DNA of 64,000 bases from Myxococcota bacterium (GTDB lineage: Bacteria; Myxococcota_A; UBA9160; UBA6930), in assembly GCA_028277885.1 (NCBI GenBank), contig JANQFK010000045.1, forward strand, positions 1 through 64,000. The letters are read 5' to 3'. A model generated the notes under the pieces. The model was not told the DNA's origin and ran no database searches. It saw only the letters and a program-made list of their open reading frames with translations. The position numbers and the translations under genes are program-made. Shown here one piece after another: positions 25,497-34,659 of this stretch (the stretch's first letter is position 1; the number at the start of each line of letters is the position of its first letter).

Positions 25497-28193
25497 GTGG
25501 AAACGATCCTCGGACGCCACTGGCACCACCTCCCTCTCCAGGAGGTCGCCGGGATCCTCGAGACGAGCCCCGAAGACGGTCTCGACATCTTCGAGCTCGA
25601 GCGTCGCCAGAAGCGATTCGGACCGAACCGTCTCCCGGACAGCAAGCCCCAGCCCGCCCTCGTCCGCTTCCTGCTCCACTTCCATCAGCCCCTCGTCTAC
25701 ATCCTGCTGTCCGCCTGCGCGATCACGGCGGCGTTGCAGGAGTGGGTCGACGCCGGGGTGATCTTGGGCGTGGTGCTCGTCAACGCCCTCGTCGGGTTCC
25801 TCCAGGAGTCGAACGCCGTCAACGCGATCCTGGCCCTGGCGAAGACGCTCGACATCCAGGCGACCGTCGTCCGGGCCGGAAAGAAGCAACGCGTTCCCGC
25901 CACCTCCCTGGTGCCCGGCGACCTGGTCCTCCTCCAATCCGGAGACCGGGTCCCCGCCGATCTGCGGCTGGTGCAGTGCCGGGACCTCCAAGTGGACGAG
26001 TCGAGCCTGACTGGGGAGTCCCTGCCCGTGGCGAAGCGCATCGAGGAGCTCCCACCGCGGACGCCGCTCGCGGACCGCGCGAACATGGCATACGCGTCGA
26101 CTCTCGTGACCTACGGCGTCGCTCGGGCCGTGGTGGTCGCCACCAGCGAGGCGACGGAGATCGGTCGGATCTCCGCGCTGATTGCCTCGTCGGAGGCGCT
26201 CGCCACACCGCTCACACGCAGGATCGCGGACTTCAGCCGGCTGCTCCTCTACGTCATCATCGGCCTCGCGGGCGCGACGTTCGCCGTCGGAGTCCTGCGA
26301 GGCGAGACCTGGCTCAACATGCTCATGGCGTCCGTCGCCCTCGCCGTGGGCGCCATCCCCGAGGGCCTTCCGGCTGCGATGACGATCACGCTCGCGATCG
26401 GAGTGCGCCGAATGGCCCGGCGCCACGCCATCATCCGGAAGCTTCCAGCGGTCGAGACCCTCGGGAGCACCACGGTGATCTGCTCGGACAAGACCGGGAC
26501 GCTCACGCAGAACCAGATGACGGTCCGGAGGATCCTCGCGGCTGGCGCGGAACATCGCGTATCCGGGGTCGGCTACGCCCCATCCGGGAGCATCGACCCC
26601 TTCGACCCGGCGCGCGACCGTGGCCTTCTGGAGTGTCTCAGGTCGGGCGTACTCTGCAATGACTCGGCGCTGAAGGAGATCGGGAGCGGATGGCGGGTGG
26701 AAGGCGACCCCACCGAAGGGGCCCTCCTCACCGCCGCCGCCAAGGCGGGCATTCTTCAGGGCGACATCGAGTCGGCCCTTCCACGCCTGGACGCCATCCC
26801 CTTCGAGTCCCAGCATCAATACATGGCGACGCTCCACGAAGGCGGCGTCGGCGAACCGCGGCTCGCCTACCTCAAGGGGTCCATCGAGAGCCTCCTGCCT
26901 CGCTGCGTCAACGCTCTGGACGCCTCGGGCGGCGAGGCTCCCTTCCTCCTCGCCGACACGCAGCGCCTCGCCCACGCCTGGGCCGAGAGCGGGATGCGGG
27001 TCATGGCATTCGCGCGCGCCGAGCTCCCACCGGAGATCGACGGCCTCGCCCACGCCGACGTGTCGGCGGGGCTCACCTTCCTCGGGCTTCAGGGCATGCT
27101 GGACCCTCCCCGACCCGAGGCCGTCCCGGCCGTGGAGGCGTGCCAGTCCGCGGGGATCCGTGTGAAGATGATCACCGGCGATCACGGCGCCACGGCCGGC
27201 GCGATCGCCCAGGCCATCGGCCTCGGGGGCGCCGCGGAGAGGGCCTTGTCGGGAGCCTCGTTGGCAGGGTTTTCCGACGGTGAGCTGGTCGATGTCGCGG
27301 AAGCGGCCTCGGTCTTCGCCCGCGTCAGCCCGGAGCAGAAGCTCCGGTTGGTCCAGGCGCTCCAAGCGCGCGGCCACGTCGTGGCCATGACCGGCGACGG
27401 TGTGAACGACGCGCCCGCACTGCGCCGCGCCGACATCGGCGTCGCCATGGGACTGGAAGGGACCGAGGTCGCCAAGGAAGCTGCCGACATGATCCTCACG
27501 GACGACAACTTCGCCTCGATCGAGGCCGCCGTGGAGGAAGGTCGCGGTGTCTTCGACAACCTCACCAAGTTCATTCTCTGGACACTTCCGACGAACGTCG
27601 GCGAGGGCCTCGTCATCCTGGCTGCGGTCCTGACGGGGGCGGTGCTCCCGATCCTCCCCGTGCAGATCCTGTGGATCAACATGACGACGGCGGTCCTTCT
27701 GGGGCTCATGTTGGCCTTCGAGCCGAAGGAGGCGGGCATCATGCGGAGACCGCCACGGGACCCGGAGGCGCCCATCCTGACCAGGCCACTCCTTCAGCGC
27801 ATCGGGTTCGTGGGGATCCTCCTCCTCGCGGGCTCCTTCGGTCTCTTCGAGTGGGCCCTCTCCTCGGGGGCGAGCGAGAGCGAGGCCCGAACGGTCGCCG
27901 TGAACGTCTTCGTCATCGGAGAGCTCTTCTATCTGTTCAACTGTCGCTCGCTCACTCGATCCATGTTCTCCCTCGGCGTGTTCTCCAACCGCTGGCTGTT
28001 GCTGGGCGTCGGAACGATGCTCCTGCTCCAGCTGGGCCTGACCTACCTTCCGCCGATGAATGTCGTCTTCCATACGGCTCCGATCGGGGGCGAGGAATGG
28101 GCCGCCGTGGCCGGCGTCGGCCTGGTCATCTACGTCTCGGTCGGTCTCGAGAAGAAACTGCGGCGTGCCTTCGACCGGGGCGCCGAGACCTGA
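25497..28193 (+). CDS. P2-type cation-transporting ATPase
   Basis: 898 residues from GTG 25497, 9 bp after the cytochrome gene; no strong Shine-Dalgarno. N-terminal cation-ATPase domain (QEVAGILETSPEDGLDIFEL..RFGPNRL), TM1-2, actuator loop (DESSLTGES), TM4 with the P2-type ion motif VGAIPEGLPAAMT, phosphorylation loop CSDKTGTLT (Asp about 331), P-domain MTGDGVND, then six C-terminal helices (hydrophobic stretches about 690-890). It resembles Ca2+/Mg2+/Na+ P2 ATPases rather than heavy-metal P1B pumps, which carry CPC/SPC. Probable cation export; the ion cannot be told from the sequence. Confidence 0.9.
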   Translation: METILGRHWHHLPLQEVAGILETSPEDGLDIFELERRQKRFGPNRLPDSKPQPALVRFLLHFHQPLVYILLSACAITAALQEWVDAGVILGVVLVNALVGFLQESNAVNAILALAKTLDIQATVVRAGKKQRVPATSLVPGDLVLLQSGDRVPADLRLVQCRDLQVDESSLTGESLPVAKRIEELPPRTPLADRANMAYASTLVTYGVARAVVVATSEATEIGRISALIASSEALATPLTRRIADFSRLLLYVIIGLAGATFAVGVLRGETWLNMLMASVALAVGAIPEGLPAAMTITLAIGVRRMARRHAIIRKLPAVETLGSTTVICSDKTGTLTQNQMTVRRILAAGAEHRVSGVGYAPSGSIDPFDPARDRGLLECLRSGVLCNDSALKEIGSGWRVEGDPTEGALLTAAAKAGILQGDIESALPRLDAIPFESQHQYMATLHEGGVGEPRLAYLKGSIESLLPRCVNALDASGGEAPFLLADTQRLAHAWAESGMRVMAFARAELPPEIDGLAHADVSAGLTFLGLQGMLDPPRPEAVPAVEACQSAGIRVKMITGDHGATAGAIAQAIGLGGAAERALSGASLAGFSDGELVDVAEAASVFARVSPEQKLRLVQALQARGHVVAMTGDGVNDAPALRRADIGVAMGLEGTEVAKEAADMILTDDNFASIEAAVEEGRGVFDNLTKFILWTLPTNVGEGLVILAAVLTGAVLPILPVQILWINMTTAVLLGLMLAFEPKEAGIMRRPPRDPEAPILTRPLLQRIGFVGILLLAGSFGLFEWALSSGASESEARTVAVNVFVIGELFYLFNCRSLTRSMFSLGVFSNRWLLLGVGTMLLLQLGLTYLPPMNVVFHTAPIGGEEWAAVAGVGLVIYVSVGLEKKLRRAFDRGAET

Positions 28194-28320
28194 GCCACAC
28201 CCGGGTTGCGGGCCTCGCGTAGCCGTGGGAGAGAGGCTCTGGGAACCGTGGCCCAGGCCGCCGACCGCCGCGGAGGCGTCGGGCTCCCGCGGTGGGGCGG
28301 GTCCGTGCCCGGCGCGACCG

Positions 28321-29190
28321 CTAGCGGGGCTCGGGGGCGCGCCGGAACGGCAGGTAGTCGAGGGGGTCCACCGAGGGCTCGTCGCTGCGCGGACCGTTCC
28401 ACCAGCCGCCGGCCCCGGAGCCGCGCACGACCTTGTAGCGGCGCTGGACGTCGGCGCCCTTCCACTCCCAGGTGCACGCGAGGCTCGCGAAGTGGGCCGA
28501 GATGGCGCGCCGGAAGCCCGCCGTGCGGTTGCGCCCGGAGCCGTGGAGCAGCAGGGGGTGGAAGAACACGGTGTCGCCCGGATCCATCTCGAGGTGCACC
28601 CGCTCGGCGTCGGGCCCGACCCCCTCGGCGCCGAAGTAGGCGAGGTTGACGTGCTCCCAGTCCGGGTTCTCGTGGCGCCGCAGCCCGCCGCGGTGGCTCC
28701 CGGGGATCACCACCAGGCAGCCGTTCTCGCGGGTGACCGGCTCGAGGGCGGTCCAGGCGGCGACGATCGCGTCGGCGGGCCGGAACGGGAAGTAGAGCAG
28801 GTCCTGGTGCAGCGGGTGGCGGCCGTCCACGTTGGGCGGCTTGTTGATCAGCATGGTGTGGAGCGAGAAGACCTCGCGGCCGACGAAGCGCTCCACGCAG
28901 TCGAGCAGACGCTCGTCCGTGGGGTAGGACCAGAGCACCGCGTCGGCCTCGAAGTCCTGGAGCTTGGCCACCGCCTCCCGGCGGTCCGAGGGACGCACGG
29001 CGCCCTTCGCCACCATCACGTCGCGCATCACCAGCATGCCGTCGGCGGGCTCCACCTCGCCGCCCACGATCGCGTCGAGACGCTCGCACCACCTCGCGAG
29101 GCTGTCGGCGTCGAGGAGCCGGGGCACCACCACGAAGCCCTCGCGCCAGTAGTGCTCGAGGCGCTCGTCGCCGACGGGGCTCGGGCTCAC
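28321..29190 (-). CDS. Phytanoyl-CoA dioxygenase family protein (PhyH)
   Basis: 289 residues from GTG 29190, overlapping the stop of the upstream thioesterase by 4 bp (GTGA). A jelly-roll Fe(II)/2-oxoglutarate dioxygenase: HQD iron-binding pair in PLHQDLLYFPFRPADAIV, distal His in FHPLLLHGSGRNRT with the Arg that binds 2-oxoglutarate (AGFRRAI). The N-terminal part (HYWREGFVVVPRLLDADSLARW) is the typical PhyH start. It hydroxylates an unknown, perhaps lipid or acyl-CoA, substrate. It is in an operon with a hotdog thioesterase and an SDR. Confidence 0.9.
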   Translation of the reverse strand: MSPSPVGDERLEHYWREGFVVVPRLLDADSLARWCERLDAIVGGEVEPADGMLVMRDVMVAKGAVRPSDRREAVAKLQDFEADAVLWSYPTDERLLDCVERFVGREVFSLHTMLINKPPNVDGRHPLHQDLLYFPFRPADAIVAAWTALEPVTRENGCLVVIPGSHRGGLRRHENPDWEHVNLAYFGAEGVGPDAERVHLEMDPGDTVFFHPLLLHGSGRNRTAGFRRAISAHFASLACTWEWKGADVQRRYKVVRGSGAGGWWNGPRSDEPSVDPLDYLPFRRAPEPR

Positions 29191-29657
29191 CCGGTGGGGC
29201 CCCGGGTGCGCTCGCGTCGCTCGCCGGGAAGCTCGTCGAGCACGTGGAAGCGCACCTTGCCCTGGGCGACGAGCTTGCCGTCGGACTCGCGGCGCACGTC
29301 GACCCGCCAGAGCTGGGCACTGCGACCGACGTGCACGGGCTCGGCCTCGGCGAGGAGCAGGCCCTCGGAGTGGCTGCGCAGGAAGTCCGTGTGGTTCGAG
29401 ACGCCCACGATCCCCGCGGCGCCCCGGGCCCGGGCGGCCAGGCCGGCGCCATGGCTCGCGAGGCCCTCCACGATGGAGCAGTACACCCCGCCGTGGAGGA
29501 TGCCGTAGGGCTGGTGGTGGTGCGGGTCGGCGAGCACCCGGGCGCGCATGCGCTCGGGCCCGGCCTCGGTCACCTCCATCCCCACCGCCTCCCCCCAGCG
29601 GTCGGGGCCGAGGGCGCCGGCGGGCGGGGACGCCTCGCGGCTCGCGGGATCGGACAC
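29187..29657 (-). CDS. PaaI-type hotdog thioesterase
   Basis: 156 residues from GTG 29657. Hotdog core: HHHQPYGILHGGVYCSIVEG (the HGG signature), then VGVSNHTDFLRSHSEGLLLA and AQLWRVDVRRESDGKLVAQG. The HGG plus downstream Glu fit PaaI/HGG-type acyl-CoA thioesterases, which hydrolyse acyl- or aryl-CoA thioesters in the cytoplasm. It begins 5 bp after the SDR stop and overlaps the PhyH gene. Confidence 0.88.
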   Translation of the reverse strand: MSDPASREASPPAGALGPDRWGEAVGMEVTEAGPERMRARVLADPHHHQPYGILHGGVYCSIVEGLASHGAGLAARARGAAGIVGVSNHTDFLRSHSEGLLLAEAEPVHVGRSAQLWRVDVRRESDGKLVAQGKVRFHVLDELPGERRERTRGPTG

Positions 29658-29662
29658 GGCGG

Positions 29663-30484
29663 CTACGGCTCCTGCCTGCGCTCGCGGTACTTCGCCTTGG
29701 CGCGGCGGCCCTGCTCGACCAGCAGCGGGCGGATCAGCCGCGGGATCTGGGGCACGAGGTAGCCCGCCGTGGCGAGGGCGCCGGTGATGCGCGGCAGCGT
29801 GCGCTCCGCGGCACCGTCGCCCGCGCAGTCGAGCACCGCCTTCGCGACCTCCTCGGCGCTGCTCATGGGCTGGGAGAAGACGATGTCCGGCACGCTGTCG
29901 AGGTCGTCGCTGATGAAGCCGGTGTCGATGGGGCCGGGCGACACCACCGAGACGCTCACCTCGCTGCCGCGCAGCTCCTCGGCCAGCGCGAAGCTGAAGC
30001 CGCGCAGGCCGAACTTGGTGGCCGAGTAGGTGGCCTCCTCGGGCAGCGGGATCTGGCCCGCGATGGAGGCCACGTTCACGATCGCGGCCTTCCCGGCGCG
30101 GCGCAGGTAGGGCAGGGCGAGGCGCGTGGTCACGATGGGGCCCTTGAGGTTCACGTCCACGATCTGCGCCAGGGCGGCGGGGTCCGCCTTCTCGACCGGA
30201 CCGCGGTGGTTCACGGCGGCGTTGTTCACCAGGACGTCGATGTGGTCCCCGGGCTCGGCGGCGCGGCGCAGCAGCGCGCGCACGCCCTCCGGATCCGAGA
30301 CGTCCGTGGGCACCGCCAGGGCCTCCGCGCCGATCTCCTTGGCGGCCGCCTCGAGGGGGGCGGCCGTGCGCGCGGCCATCACCACGCGTGCGCCTTCGGC
30401 GGCGAACAGCCGCGCCGTCTCGGCGCCGACGCCGGACGAGGCGCCGGTCACCACCACGATCTTGCCTTCGAACCGTCCGCTCAT
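29663..30484 (-). CDS. Short-chain dehydrogenase/reductase
   Basis: 273 residues from ATG 30484 (MSGRFEGKIVVVTGASSGVG), with GGGGAGG about 6 bases upstream; the frame is open further to 30526. Classical SDR motifs: TGASSGVG (NAD(P)-binding), NNAAVN, catalytic Ser in VNVASIAG, Tyr and Lys in TYSATKFG. The cofactor preference cannot be set from sequence alone. The C-terminus has a hydrophobic tail with LRERRQ-type basic end (AKAKYRERRQEP), seen in several membrane-near SDRs. First gene of the SDR-thioesterase-PhyH operon, plausibly for lipid or acyl-CoA metabolism. Confidence 0.9.
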   Translation of the reverse strand: MSGRFEGKIVVVTGASSGVGAETARLFAAEGARVVMAARTAAPLEAAAKEIGAEALAVPTDVSDPEGVRALLRRAAEPGDHIDVLVNNAAVNHRGPVEKADPAALAQIVDVNLKGPIVTTRLALPYLRRAGKAAIVNVASIAGQIPLPEEATYSATKFGLRGFSFALAEELRGSEVSVSVVSPGPIDTGFISDDLDSVPDIVFSQPMSSAEEVAKAVLDCAGDGAAERTLPRITGALATAGYLVPQIPRLIRPLLVEQGRRAKAKYRERRQEP

Positions 30485-30612
30485 GAGGGGCCTCCCCGGG
30501 GCGGCGTCCTTGCGCGCCCCCGTCATGCCGGAGCGTAGCAGGGCCCGGGCCCTTCTTCGGTATGCTCCCCGGGTTCCGGGGCACTCCCCCCGGTCGTCAG
30601 GTAGGAGACGTC

Positions 30613-31839
30613 ATGGCCATCGACTTCAGCTTCCCCGAGGAGATCGAGCTCGTCCGCCAGAAGGTCCGGGAGTACTGCGACTCCGTGGTGCGGCCGGCGG
30701 AGAAGGAGATCGAGGCCAACGAGGGCGACCGCCAGGTGCTGGTCGAGCAAGTGATCAAGATGCGCAAGGCCGCCCAGGAGTGGGGGCTGTGGCTGCCGCA
30801 CATGCCCGAGGAGTACGGCGGCATGGGGCTCGGCCACGTCGCCATGGCGGCCGTGTCGGCGGAGGCGGCCAAGACGCGCTTCGGCCCCTTCGCGCTGAAC
30901 GCCCAGGCCCCGGACGAGGGCAACATGCACACGCTGCTGCATTGGGCGACGCCGGAGCAGAGCGAGAAGTACCTGAAGGGCCTGTGCAGCGGGCGCATGC
31001 GCTCCTGCTTCGCCATGACCGAGCCCGAGGTGGCGGGCTCCGACCCGACCCTGATCCAGACCCACGCCGTCGAGAAGGACGATTACTGGCTCGTGAACGG
31101 CCACAAGTGGTTCATCTCCGGCGCCCGGGGCGCCCAGTTCGCCATCCTGATCGCGCGCACCGAGGACGACCCCGAGATCCCCCAGGCGGGCAACAGCGCC
31201 TTCATCGTGGACATCCCCAGCGAGGGCTGGGAGGTGGTGCGCGACGTCCACACCATGAGCGGCAGCCACAACCACTGCGAGATCCGCATCAGCGACCTGA
31301 AGGTGCCGAAGGAGAACATGCTCGGCGGCCGCGGCGAGGGGCACAAGCTCGGCCAGGCGCGCCTCGGGCCGGCGCGCCTCGCCCACTGCATGCGCTGGAT
31401 CGGCCAGGCCGAGGTCGCCCTCGAGATGACGATCGACCGCGCCATGAAGCGCTTCGCCCACGGCTCCTACCTGGGCGAGAAGCAGGGCATCCAGTGGATG
31501 ATCGCGGACTCCACCATGGAGCTCTACCAGTGCAAGCTGATGGTGCTCCACGCCGCCTACAAGATCGACCGCAAGCTCGACTTCAAGAGCGAGGTCTCCA
31601 TGGCGAAGCACTTCGTCGCCAACGCCCTGGGGCGCATCATCGACCGCGCCATCCAGGTGCACGGCGCGCTGGGCTACTCGACGGACACGCCGCTGGCCCA
31701 GATGGCCCAGCACGCCCGCTGGGCGCGCTTCGCCGACGGCGCCGACGAGGTGCACCAGTGGCGCATCGCGATGCGCGCCATCGAGGCCTACACCAAGACC
31801 GGGAGCGTCACGAGCGCGGCGGGCGACCTGCCGCTCTAG
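30613..31839 (+). CDS. Acyl-CoA dehydrogenase
   Basis: 408 residues from ATG 30613, with TAGGAGA 6 bases upstream. ACAD fold: an N-terminal helical domain (FPEEIELVRQKVREYCD), beta domain with CFAMTEPEVAGSDP (FAD/substrate contact) and WFISGARGAQFAILIARTED, then a C-terminal helical domain with QVHGALGYS and RWARFADGADEVHQWRIAMR. Length and motifs match the ACAD10/11-like long acyl-CoA dehydrogenases. It is divergent from the SDR operon and followed by a palindromic element. Confidence 0.92.
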   Translation: MAIDFSFPEEIELVRQKVREYCDSVVRPAEKEIEANEGDRQVLVEQVIKMRKAAQEWGLWLPHMPEEYGGMGLGHVAMAAVSAEAAKTRFGPFALNAQAPDEGNMHTLLHWATPEQSEKYLKGLCSGRMRSCFAMTEPEVAGSDPTLIQTHAVEKDDYWLVNGHKWFISGARGAQFAILIARTEDDPEIPQAGNSAFIVDIPSEGWEVVRDVHTMSGSHNHCEIRISDLKVPKENMLGGRGEGHKLGQARLGPARLAHCMRWIGQAEVALEMTIDRAMKRFAHGSYLGEKQGIQWMIADSTMELYQCKLMVLHAAYKIDRKLDFKSEVSMAKHFVANALGRIIDRAIQVHGALGYSTDTPLAQMAQHARWARFADGADEVHQWRIAMRAIEAYTKTGSVTSAAGDLPL

Positions 31840-31861
31840 GGGACCACTGCGGACGGTGGGA

Positions 31862-31929
31862 GGGGACGATCCTTGCAGAGTTCGACTACGCCCTGCGGGG
31901 CGTTTCCGAACTTTGCAGGGAACGTCCCC
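31862..31929. repeat. Palindromic GGGGACG..CGTCCCC element, copy 1 (imperfect)
   Basis: Arms 31862-31884 and 31907-31929 are inverted repeats with a few mismatches; a nested stem ACGCCC-TGCG-GGGCGT (31888-31903) fills the centre. The outer ends match those of the perfect palindrome at 39386-39459. It lies at the 3' end of a methyltransferase gene and supplies its last codons and stop. It resembles REP-type hairpin elements; no transposase lies in the window. Confidence 0.75.
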
Positions 31930-32539
31930 ACCTCGGGACGAAGCGGGGGACGCGGCTCGCGTAGGCGTCGTACTCGGCGCCGAAGCGGTCGCGAAGCTCG
32001 CGCTCCTCGAGCACCGCGATCAGCCAGACGCCGGGGATCCACAGCGCGAGCACGGCGTAGAGGGCGAGGTAGTTGCAGAACAGCGCCCAGCCCAGGAGCG
32101 CCACCATGAACTGGGCGTAGCGGGGGTGGCGGACCCGGGCGAAGGGGCCGTCGGTGATGAGGGCCTGGGGGTGGCGCTCGGGCGCGAGCTCGGGCAGGCC
32201 CGCCAGGGTGCCGGGGCGCAGGTGGCGGTGCACGCGCATGCGCAGCCAGCTCGCGAAGCCGATCACCACGCCGCCCGCCGCCACCAGCGGCCAGCGCGTG
32301 CCGAACTCGACGGCGAGGAGCGGCTCGCGGACCCGGACCAGGCCGAAGATCCCCGCGCCGAACAGCGACAGCACGCAGACGTAGGTGCCCACCGGGCCCA
32401 CCCGCCGCCAGAATCCGACGAGGGGGTGGATCACGACCCACAGCCCGAGGGCGGGCGGCAGCGTCACCACCATCACGAGCGCGATCCAGTAGCGAGCGGC
32501 GTCCACGAGAGGCACTAGAGTACCGGAGATCGCATTCAC
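31886..32539 (-). CDS. Isoprenylcysteine methyltransferase-like membrane protein
   Basis: 217 residues from GTG 32539; this start lies only 16 bp from the divergent gene's start, so an inner start (for example GTG 32503) is possible. Four to five hydrophobic helices and the ICMT/phospholipid-methyltransferase signature VRHPRYAQFMVALLGWALF, followed by ALWIPGVWLIAVLEERELRD and DAYASRVPRFVP. The family transfers methyl groups from SAM at the membrane; the substrate here is unknown. The final residues GRSLQSSETPRRA are encoded inside the palindromic element 31862-31929, so the natural C-terminus has been replaced. Confidence 0.75.
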   Translation of the reverse strand: MNAISGTLVPLVDAARYWIALVMVVTLPPALGLWVVIHPLVGFWRRVGPVGTYVCVLSLFGAGIFGLVRVREPLLAVEFGTRWPLVAAGGVVIGFASWLRMRVHRHLRPGTLAGLPELAPERHPQALITDGPFARVRHPRYAQFMVALLGWALFCNYLALYAVLALWIPGVWLIAVLEERELRDRFGAEYDAYASRVPRFVPRWGRSLQSSETPRRA

Positions 32540-32555
32540 GAACCCGGAGGCCCGC

Positions 32556-33401
32556 GTGGAATCCGTCCGCCACTGGATCGAGAAGTCGCCCTACGCGGCC
32601 GCCCTCGGCGTCGAGTGCGTCGAGGTGGGGCCGGATGCCGCACGCCTCGCGCTGCCCTTCCGGGTGGAGAACTCGAACCCCGGCGACGCGCTGCATGGCG
32701 GGGTGGCGGCCTCGCTGTGCGCGATCGGCGGCCAGGCGGTGACGCGGGCGGCCCTCGGCCCCGACTCCGGGCCCTGGCATACCTGCGGGCTCCAGGTGAA
32801 CTACCTCTCCGCAGCCCTCGGCGAGGCGGTGACCGCCGAGGCGCGGCTGCTGCGCAAGGGCAAGGCGCTCTGCTTCGTCGAGATCGACGTCGCCACCGAG
32901 GCGGGCAAGCCCATCGCCCACGCGACCAGCGCCCTGCGCGGGCGCTTCGGCGCCGAGCCCGGCGAGCCGAGCCTCGTGGCCCCGGACCACGGCGGGTCCG
33001 ACCCGGGTCGCATGGGGCCGCACCTCGGCGCCGTGCCCTTCATCGGCGCCCGCGGCATCCGCGTCGAGCACATGACCGGCGGCACCTCGCGCCTGGTGAT
33101 GCCCTTCGCCGAGACCAACGCCGACGCCTCCGGCGGCCTCCACGAGGGCGCCGTGCTGGCGCTCCTCGACACTACCGGCGCCATGGCGGCCTGGGCGGAG
33201 TCCGGACACGGACGCTACAAGGCCTCGACTCCGGCCATGCAGGCCCAGATCGTGGCGCCGCCGCCCGGGGAGGACCTCGTGGGCTACGGTCGCTGCGTGC
33301 AGCGCGACGGCGAGATCTTCTTCGGCGAGGTCGAGCTCGCCACCCGGCCCGGAGCACGGCTGGTGGCCCGCGGCACGGTGATCTACCGCATCCTGACCTG
33401 A
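32556..33401 (+). CDS. Tandem hotdog acyl-CoA thioesterase-like protein
   Basis: 281 residues from GTG 32556, with CGGAGG 5 bases upstream. Two hotdog domains: first about 1-130 (LHGGVAASLCAIGGQAVTRA), second about 150-281 (GLHEGAVLALLDTTGAMAAW). HGG is kept in the first copy but reads LHEG in the second, so one site may be structural. Probably acts on acyl-CoA substrates. It is 19 bp ahead of the P450 gene and probably co-transcribed with it. Divergent from the methyltransferase. Confidence 0.8.
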   Translation: MESVRHWIEKSPYAAALGVECVEVGPDAARLALPFRVENSNPGDALHGGVAASLCAIGGQAVTRAALGPDSGPWHTCGLQVNYLSAALGEAVTAEARLLRKGKALCFVEIDVATEAGKPIAHATSALRGRFGAEPGEPSLVAPDHGGSDPGRMGPHLGAVPFIGARGIRVEHMTGGTSRLVMPFAETNADASGGLHEGAVLALLDTTGAMAAWAESGHGRYKASTPAMQAQIVAPPPGEDLVGYGRCVQRDGEIFFGEVELATRPGARLVARGTVIYRILT

Positions 33402-33420
33402 GCGCCCGGAGCAGGACGTC

Positions 33421-34647
33421 ATGAGCGAGCCCTTCGCCTTCCACCCCATGGACCCGGCCATGCGCCGCAACCCCTGGCCGCTCTATGCCCGCGGCCGCCG
33501 CGAGCTCCCGGTCTTCGCCCACGAGGGGCTTCCGATCCCCATCTACTCCGTCTTCCGGTACGTGGACGTCCAGGCGATCTTGAAGGACGACGTGACCTGG
33601 TCGAACGACTTCACGCCGCTGCCCTTCGTGGTGCCCGAGGAGACCGACGAGGGCGGCAGCGTGACGCCGCCCAGCATGCTCGGCCTCGACGGCGACGAGC
33701 ACGCGCGCCTGCGCGGGCTGGTCAACAAGGCCTTCACGCCGCGCATCGTCTCGCGCCTCGAGCCGGGCATGCGCGAGATCGCGGCCCGGCTGGTCGCCGA
33801 CGCGGCGGCCGCCCGCGAGGTGGATCTGGTCCAGGCGCTCACCTACCCGCTCCCCGTCACGGTCATCGCCGAGATCATCGGCGTGCCGGCCCAGGACCGC
33901 GCGCGCTTCAAGGCCTGGTCGGACCAGGCGGTCTCGCTGCTGGGCGCCGGCTTCTTCGGTGGCGTGGATCCCGAGCGCCTGCGGCGCCAGCGGGCGCTGC
34001 TCGTCGAGATGCGCGGCTACTTCGTGCCGCTGGCCGAGGAGCGCGCCCGCGAGCCCCGGGAGGACCTGCTGACGGGCCTCGTCCAGGCCGAGCACGAGGG
34101 CTCTCGGCTCTCCCACGACGAGATGCTCTCGATGCTGGTGCTGCTCCTGGTGGCGGGCAACGAGACCACCACGACCCTGATCGGGAACACGGTGCTGGAG
34201 CTGTGCCGGCACCCCGACCAGCTCGCGCGACTGCGCGCGGACCGCTCGCTCGTGGGGACCGCGATCGAGGAGGTGCTGCGCTTCTCCTCCCCGGTGCAGT
34301 TCGACCCGCGCCGGGCGACCCGGGAGGTGGAGCTGCACGGCCAGCGCATTCGCGAGAACGAGGTGGTGCTGTGCTGGCTGGGCTCGGCGAACCGCGACGA
34401 GAGCGTCTTCGAGCGCGCGGACGAGTTCGACGTGGGCCGCGAGCGCACGGCGCACCTCGCCTTCGGGTTCGGCCCGCACTACTGCCTGGGCGCGAACCTC
34501 GCGCGCCTCGAGGCGATCGTCGCCCTCGAGGCCCTGCTCGACGGCACCCGCCACTTCGAGCGCAAGGGCGAGGAGCCGCTGCCGCTGCACGCCAGCCCGG
34601 TCTTCAACGGCGTGACCTCGCTGCCGATGCGCCTCGAGCCGGTCTGA
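33421..34647 (+). CDS. Cytochrome P450
   Basis: 408 residues, the normal length for a soluble bacterial P450. I-helix oxygen-activation motif in LLLVAGNETTTTLI (AGNETT), ExxR in IEEVLRFSSPVQFDPRR, haem-binding loop FGFGPHYCLGANLAR with the axial Cys. The N-terminus DPAMRRNPWPLYARGRRELP is typical of CYP families acting on terpenoids or fatty acids. The substrate is unknown. No ferredoxin or reductase gene lies nearby, so electron partners must come from elsewhere. Confidence 0.95.
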   Translation: MSEPFAFHPMDPAMRRNPWPLYARGRRELPVFAHEGLPIPIYSVFRYVDVQAILKDDVTWSNDFTPLPFVVPEETDEGGSVTPPSMLGLDGDEHARLRGLVNKAFTPRIVSRLEPGMREIAARLVADAAAAREVDLVQALTYPLPVTVIAEIIGVPAQDRARFKAWSDQAVSLLGAGFFGGVDPERLRRQRALLVEMRGYFVPLAEERAREPREDLLTGLVQAEHEGSRLSHDEMLSMLVLLLVAGNETTTTLIGNTVLELCRHPDQLARLRADRSLVGTAIEEVLRFSSPVQFDPRRATREVELHGQRIRENEVVLCWLGSANRDESVFERADEFDVGRERTAHLAFGFGPHYCLGANLARLEAIVALEALLDGTRHFERKGEEPLPLHASPVFNGVTSLPMRLEPV

Positions 34648-34659
34648 CCCCTCGCCGGC

